Assembly: GCF_019443125.1 (NCBI RefSeq)
Contig: NZ_JAHYXK010000007.1
Location: 62,001 to 126,000, forward strand
Origin: Pontibacter aydingkolensis
GTDB lineage: Bacteria > Bacteroidota > Bacteroidia > Cytophagales > Hymenobacteraceae
DNA length: 64,000 nt
Direction of reading: 5' to 3'
Shown: positions 61,001 through 64,000 of the stretch, one piece after another
How positions within the stretch are numbered: position 1 is the stretch's first letter
Layout of the letters: each line of letters begins with the position of its first letter
The notes under the pieces: model-generated
The model's database searches: none
What the model was told of the DNA's origin: nothing
Seen by the model: the letters and a program-made list of their open reading frames with translations, nothing else
Position numbers and translations under genes: made by a program

Positions 61001-62910
61001 TTCGCATTGCCCAGGTCCAGGTTAAAGTCGTAGACAGGCTGCTGTTCGTTGCGCAGGTTAAAATCACCTATCAGGTCAAAGTTTAGGTTCTGGTCTTTGG
61101 ATGTGGCTTTAACAGCATACAGGTTTCGGTTGATATTGGCATTAAGTGCAATGTTGTTATAAGTATAATTGTTGTAGTCTAGCCGCTGGATGGTACCTTG
61201 TACGTTTGCCTGCATGGTTTCCGGGGTAAGGCCACGGCCTGTTGCTTTTGCTGTAAGCGCCACTTTGCCCAGACCCAGATCTTCGGTAAACAATTGTCCC
61301 AAGTCAAAACCGCCTGACTTTACTGTGGCGGTAAAACTCTCGTTGGCTCCCATATCTACCACTACATCAGCGTTGCCAAAAGATGTTTGGATATCTGCAA
61401 TGGCATCAAAAGCTGTAAGGGTACCGGCAAAGTTACCTGTCAGGCTCATTTGGTTTGGCAGTCTTATGTCTGGTGGCAGTGTACCGGCGGGCAGCAGTGC
61501 CTGCACATCGGTGCGTGTGGTGGTAAAGCGCCTGATGTTGGCGTCTAAGTACAGGTTGTCAGGGTCAAGGGTGTTACGTATTGTACCGCTTATATCTATG
61601 TTCGTGCCGCTTAAACCTACCAGTTGCAGATTTCTTACCTGCAGGTTGTTTAACGGCCCTGAGGCCTGCGCATCTACTTTTATAGTGGAGTTGGCTATAC
61701 TTCTGAAAGATGGGTCCTGGGCAAGGTCGGGTGCAAAGTATAATACATCCTTCATCCCAATATAGCTGTTACGCAGGTCTACGTCTAAGCTTATACTTTC
61801 GGGGCGTTCGGCCATCGCGTCCAGGGACGGATACTGCATGGCCAGTTGGTTTTGCAGGTGGCTGTTTGGTGTTTTTATATCCAGGTTGGTTATACTTGTG
61901 GCGGTAGAGTCGAAGACAATGTTGGCCTGCAGGTTTTGCAGTGTGAAGCCGCTTTTTTCTTTTAACTGGAGTTGGTTAATATCGGCTACCGTTCTGTTCA
62001 TGCTATACAAAATATCCTGCGCCTCAATCAGCACATCCGTAAACAGCAAGTGGTTGTAGTCCATCCCACGCGGCTGGGGAGCTACATCGGCATTATCAAA
62101 CTTAACGTTCACATTTCTTACATCCAGCTCACCTAGTGCCAATACCCAGTTCATAGGCTCGCCACTTGCCTTCTCCACCGACTCATTTAGTTTCTCTGCA
62201 GTCCGTTCCGGATTAATAGTCAGGGAGTCGGAGGGAGTAAGTTTTTCCTGCACATATACTACATCGGTATTGAGCAGGGTGAAGCTCTTAAGATCTATGC
62301 GGGCTTCCTTTAAATTGATATTATCAGAAACAACCTCAGACTTACCCAGATCCAGTTCAATGCGCTGGTCAGAGGGGTAGCTGAGATAACTCAATCTTAT
62401 GTTCTCCAGGGCGACACGATTTATACCAAAATCAAGCTCCAGTGGCTCTTCATCGCCAGAGGGTGGTGGCACTTTGGTCTGCTTATAGTCCACCCAGGTA
62501 TTTCGTAGCTCCACTTCATCAACCAGGTACCGTTGCTCATCCAGGTTAAGCTCTTCCATAGAGGTTGTCATTTCGCCAATGCGGCCCCTGATGTAATTTC
62601 CCCCGGCATCATCCCGAAACACCAGGTATACATTATCCAGGTTGATCACGCCCAGGTTAATGGCCATGGCAGCTGAAGTATCGGCGGGTTGGGCGGTAGT
62701 GGTATCGGTGGCAAACGCCTCCATTATGAAGTCGAAATTAGTAGTGCTGTCTTCGCGGATGTGTAGTTTAAGGGTGGCATTGTTGAGGTCTGCTTTGCTG
62801 ATGTTCAGTTCGCCTTTGAACAGGGATAAAATGCGCATGTCTACCCCCAAACGTTCAGAATACCATAAAGTATCTTGTTGCTGATCTTCTATGTACACAT
62901 CTTTCAGCAC
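58033..62910 (-). CDS. tamB: Translocation/assembly module protein TamB
   Basis: 1625 residues from the first canonical start (GTG at 62910), but coding clearly continues upstream (see the next entry). The body is a long series of beta-rich AsmA/TamB-like repeats (DLRNSYIGMKDVLYFAPDL, LPNQMSLTGNFAGTLTAFDA, GELRIAGTLENPEVLGQLNF). The C-terminal DUF490 domain has TVTEGKYSMDFYDLASRELAIEKGSYINWTGDPLLADMQVTAIY and NKQVFALLVLNRF, and ends in a charged coiled tail (ERRREREAERKLEQAEKINEEERKL). TamB is an inner-membrane-anchored periplasmic bridge for lipid transport or outer-membrane assembly. It is followed after 3 bp by tamL. Confidence 0.93.
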   Translation of the reverse strand: MLKDVYIEDQQQDTLWYSERLGVDMRILSLFKGELNISKADLNNATLKLHIREDSTTNFDFIMEAFATDTTTAQPADTSAAMAINLGVINLDNVYLVFRDDAGGNYIRGRIGEMTTSMEELNLDEQRYLVDEVELRNTWVDYKQTKVPPPSGDEEPLELDFGINRVALENIRLSYLSYPSDQRIELDLGKSEVVSDNINLKEARIDLKSFTLLNTDVVYVQEKLTPSDSLTINPERTAEKLNESVEKASGEPMNWVLALGELDVRNVNVKFDNADVAPQPRGMDYNHLLFTDVLIEAQDILYSMNRTVADINQLQLKEKSGFTLQNLQANIVFDSTATSITNLDIKTPNSHLQNQLAMQYPSLDAMAERPESISLDVDLRNSYIGMKDVLYFAPDLAQDPSFRSIANSTIKVDAQASGPLNNLQVRNLQLVGLSGTNIDISGTIRNTLDPDNLYLDANIRRFTTTRTDVQALLPAGTLPPDIRLPNQMSLTGNFAGTLTAFDAIADIQTSFGNADVVVDMGANESFTATVKSGGFDLGQLFTEDLGLGKVALTAKATGRGLTPETMQANVQGTIQRLDYNNYTYNNIALNANINRNLYAVKATSKDQNLNFDLIGDFNLRNEQQPVYDFNLDLGNANLQALNLYPEPLSVQGQLKGRFTGADASTISGKLTGDQVVVRHNNKAYPIDSLLLTLDQSGERASLNLASSVADAEMQFENSLANLPTALQKYFSNYFDLQPDPPYPANVNLKDFTATIDLKKTGLITSFVPGLEQLQTAGPITAVYDGSTNQLKLDGNIRKVAYTDYTLQNIDLEMRGNREQLAYKIDLQRLISPSLKVNNATLEGAARDDNLQVKLTVAGSDTTDTNFMLGGIFNSLGEGYRFTFQPDEVIINGDVWNVPDDNSLQFDTDFIYANNIVLQRNNSSLSLNSTGPVGPGAPLEINIQNFDLGYLMASFQPSDSLLLDGTLNGEATVQNLLSGTLSFTSDLNITDFTYQGVPVGNLALEASSAGGNRYNIDAALTGNSNQVKIAGFVETQPNATLLNLNANISNLNIASLQGFTEGIVEDLDGSARGELRIAGTLENPEVLGQLNFDQAQFNLTTLGSVFTLKDERLVFNESGINFPNFTVTDSLGNDLVVSGDILTQNYTDYKFDLKVNTDRFLAINSTAKDNDLYYGTVYLSADATITGNLAEPAISVRATILDGSDFTTVIPAEEVGAAERDGIVEFVDLNPELTAILRRTEDSVQTTGFVGADVEAEITVTDATTVTIVLDPTTGDNIVVRGNADPLYIGIRPSGEINMSGRYTVTEGKYSMDFYDLASRELAIEKGSYINWTGDPLLADMQVTAIYEVQAAPMELVASQAGGTLDPVLRNQLPFQVYVFVEGEMLKPEISFDIRLPEEQQARAGSLVVSSLGNLRQDESELNKQVFALLVLNRFLAPDPLSSSGGGFAATARNSLSQVMTDQLNQLTNRYAGGLGLELGVSSYEDYSSGSASGRTDLNVALRQQFLDDRLTVRVGTDIGLEGQNQGQAQSNMSGFGGDLSVEYSITKDGRLRVRGFQRNQYEGVLDGGDVRATGAALIYVRDYNNFSDLFRNLERRREREAERKLEQAEKINEEERKLRKEGLEN

Positions 62911-63135
62911 AAAGGTGTTGCGCCAGTCGGTGGTAAACCTGCCTATGTCTACGCGGGTGCCTAAGGTGTTTTCCAGGTAATTTGCACCTTTCTGAGCAAC
63001 AAAGTTCTGTACACCCGGGAACTGGAGGGCTATAACAATAAGTATAACAAGGCCGATTACGATGGCTAACAGCCAAAGTATAAATTTTAGGATTCCTTTT
63101 CCGATATGTTTAGCAGATGCGATAACTGTTACAAT
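62911..63135 (-). other. tamB: N-terminal coding extension of tamB without a canonical start codon
   Basis: Reading upstream of the GTG at 62910 in the same frame gives AKHIGKGILKFILWLLAIVI, GLVILIVIALQFPGVQNFVA and QKGANYLENTLGTRVDIGRF leading into TTDWRNTFVLKDVYIED. This is the anchor helix and first repeat expected of TamB. The frame stays open to a TGA at 63235-63237, but between 62911 and 63234 there is no in-frame ATG, GTG or TTG. An ATT (63133-63135) or another rare start, or a sequence error, is required. Confidence 0.75.
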
Positions 63136-63311
63136 TACGTGTGTACTGCTTGTACGGGAAAGTTTTAATATGGATAGAGAGAGGCATTTTTTATACTTTG
63201 CAGATGCACAGCAATTGGTGGCCGCTTTAAAAAATCAATGCAAAAGGCACCCGCTTATGCTGTAGCCTGCAAGGGATAATGCATGCGAGTTTTAAGACTG
63301 CTGCCAATAGT

Positions 63312-63347
63312 AAGGCCCTTGCCGTTTAATACTACAGCAAGGGCCTT
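63312..63347. terminator. Terminator hairpin between tamB and the lipoprotein gene
   Basis: AAGGCCCTTGC / GCAAGGGCCTT perfect 11-bp arms, placed after the minus-strand lipoprotein gene. Confidence 0.78.
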
Positions 63348-63375
63348 TAGTTTTAGGCGTGGCTAAGGCAGGTGT

Positions 63376-63804
63376 TCAGAGCTTTATGGTTACGCTGCCG
63401 TTTCCTGTGTCTGACGCAGGGTTACCATTCTGATATACTTTCTTGATTGTAACAGATGTGCAGCAGTCGCCGGTAACTACATCAAAGTCAATTTTAAGAT
63501 TCTGATGATCATATCCTTCCACCAAAAGCAGGTATTCGGTGTTACGCTCATTAACGGCAGCTATAATCAGTGTTCCGCCCGTGCGATCTTCCGTTACAAT
63601 GCTAACAGGATAAGGACTGTCTTTTGGCTGCATGTATATCTGTTCTAATTTAACAGTTCCGTTATCCAGCAGGTTAGCGCCTTGTGCATCGGTTAGTTTA
63701 AATACGAATGGCTCTTATATACAATCAATGTAGGCGCATTCTTTATCGCAGCCTGATAAGGCAGGCAGTATGACAAGTAACAGAAATAAAGTATACTTTT
63801 TCAT
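63376..63804 (-). pseudogene. Small lipoprotein gene interrupted by an in-frame stop
   Basis: From ATG at 63804 the frame reads MKKYTLFLLLVILPALSGCD (lipobox LSGC) and KECAYIDCI. It then hits TAA (63715-63717) and continues in the same frame EPFVFKLTDAQGANLLDNGT, VKLEQIYMQPKDSPYPVSIV and so on to GSVTIKL at 63376. The whole would be 142 residues of a typical Bacteroidota lipoprotein with a beta-rich domain. A single change (TCA to TAA) would explain the stop. Without the signal part, the distal reading frame from 63633 (85 residues) could not be exported. It is therefore a pseudogene, unless this is a sequencing error. Confidence 0.7.
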
Positions 63805-63846
63805 GCTTGGTTCCTCTGCAAGACTATACTTTTAAAAACCTTAAAA

Positions 63847-64000
63847 CTATACCGAAAGTATATTTACCATCTCGGCATAGTATGGGTTGATGATCTTTTG
63901 CTTTGTGATGGTCTCGATAAAAGGAGTGTACACCAGTTCTGAATTCATAATGCCTGCCATTACACCTTTTCTGCCCTCCTGCAGGCCATCTACACAGGCA
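63847..64000 (-). CDS. pfkA: 6-phosphofructokinase, C-terminal end (gene continues beyond window)
   Basis: The last 50 residues before a TAG at 63847-63849 read DGLQEGRKGVMAGIMNSELV, YTPFIETITKQKII and NPYYAEMVNILSV. This matches the C-terminus of bacterial ATP-dependent PfkA (GkhGvMvGiin...vyTPf...). The enzyme phosphorylates fructose 6-phosphate in glycolysis. The active-site region lies outside the window. Confidence 0.85.
   Translation of the reverse strand, partial: ACVDGLQEGRKGVMAGIMNSELVYTPFIETITKQKIINPYYAEMVNILSV

Noticed and set aside
28320-63880. AAGTATA/TATACTT words as promoters (TATACTTTG resembles a -7 box)
   Set aside because: Most copies are inside genes with no matching TTG at 19-20 bp, and they occur in both orientations, so promoter function cannot explain the abundance.

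Overview
The window looks like a chromosomal segment of a Bacteroidota bacterium of the order Cytophagales, most likely close to Pontibacter/Hymenobacteraceae. The supporting signs are type IX secretion (T9SS) cargo with both type A and type B C-terminal sorting domains, a PorP/SprF-family partner, the TamB plus lipoprotein-TamA (TamL) pair, DUF5687 and DUF983 proteins, TTG...TAnnTTTG promoters and an almost complete lack of Shine-Dalgarno sequences. The genus is an inference from protein style, not from a search.

Layout. 0-3 kb: tail of an unidentified gene, an AraC-type regulator, a DUF983 protein and a Crp-like/AraC-like regulator with an aberrant C-terminus. 3.3-13.6 kb: a likely operon for a 2644-residue multidomain adhesin-like protein with a type B sorting domain, its PorP/SprF-like partner and an OmpA-domain protein. 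14-16.5 kb: an outer-membrane protein and lipoprotein pair, then a DUF808 membrane protein. 17-23.2 kb: two tandem paralogous SBBP beta-propeller proteins with type A sorting domains. They share near-identical 5' and 3' ends, terminators included. The first is frameshifted by a 4-bp duplication; the second is built from nearly identical 183-bp repeats. 23.7-27.6 kb: a secreted Reg_prop protein with a large unassigned helical region.

27.7-64 kb is mostly housekeeping: tRNA-Leu(CAA), hscB, a quinol-monooxygenase-like protein, a SAM hydrolase-family protein, phoH, a GNAT protein, comEC, thiL, rlmD, an SDR, two envelope proteins, two tRNA-Lys(UUU), a DUF4403-like protein, a DUF5687/ABC exporter pair, tRNA-Leu(GAG), an NFACT/RqcH-like protein, an MBL hydrolase, a response regulator with a 1737-residue hybrid kinase, a glycosyltransferase, miaA, tamB-tamL, a lipoprotein gene with an internal stop, and the end of pfkA.

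Two repeat systems stand out. One is a dispersed palindrome (AGACGCAA-4nt-TTGCGTCT) with AATAACGAATAACC-type tails, found only between genes from 29 to 40 kb. The other is the heptamer AAGTATA/TATACTT, which I counted about 110 times by eye. It is dense inside and between housekeeping genes (densest in comEC) and almost absent from the repetitive surface-protein genes. I regard this second word as the most interesting unexplained signal.
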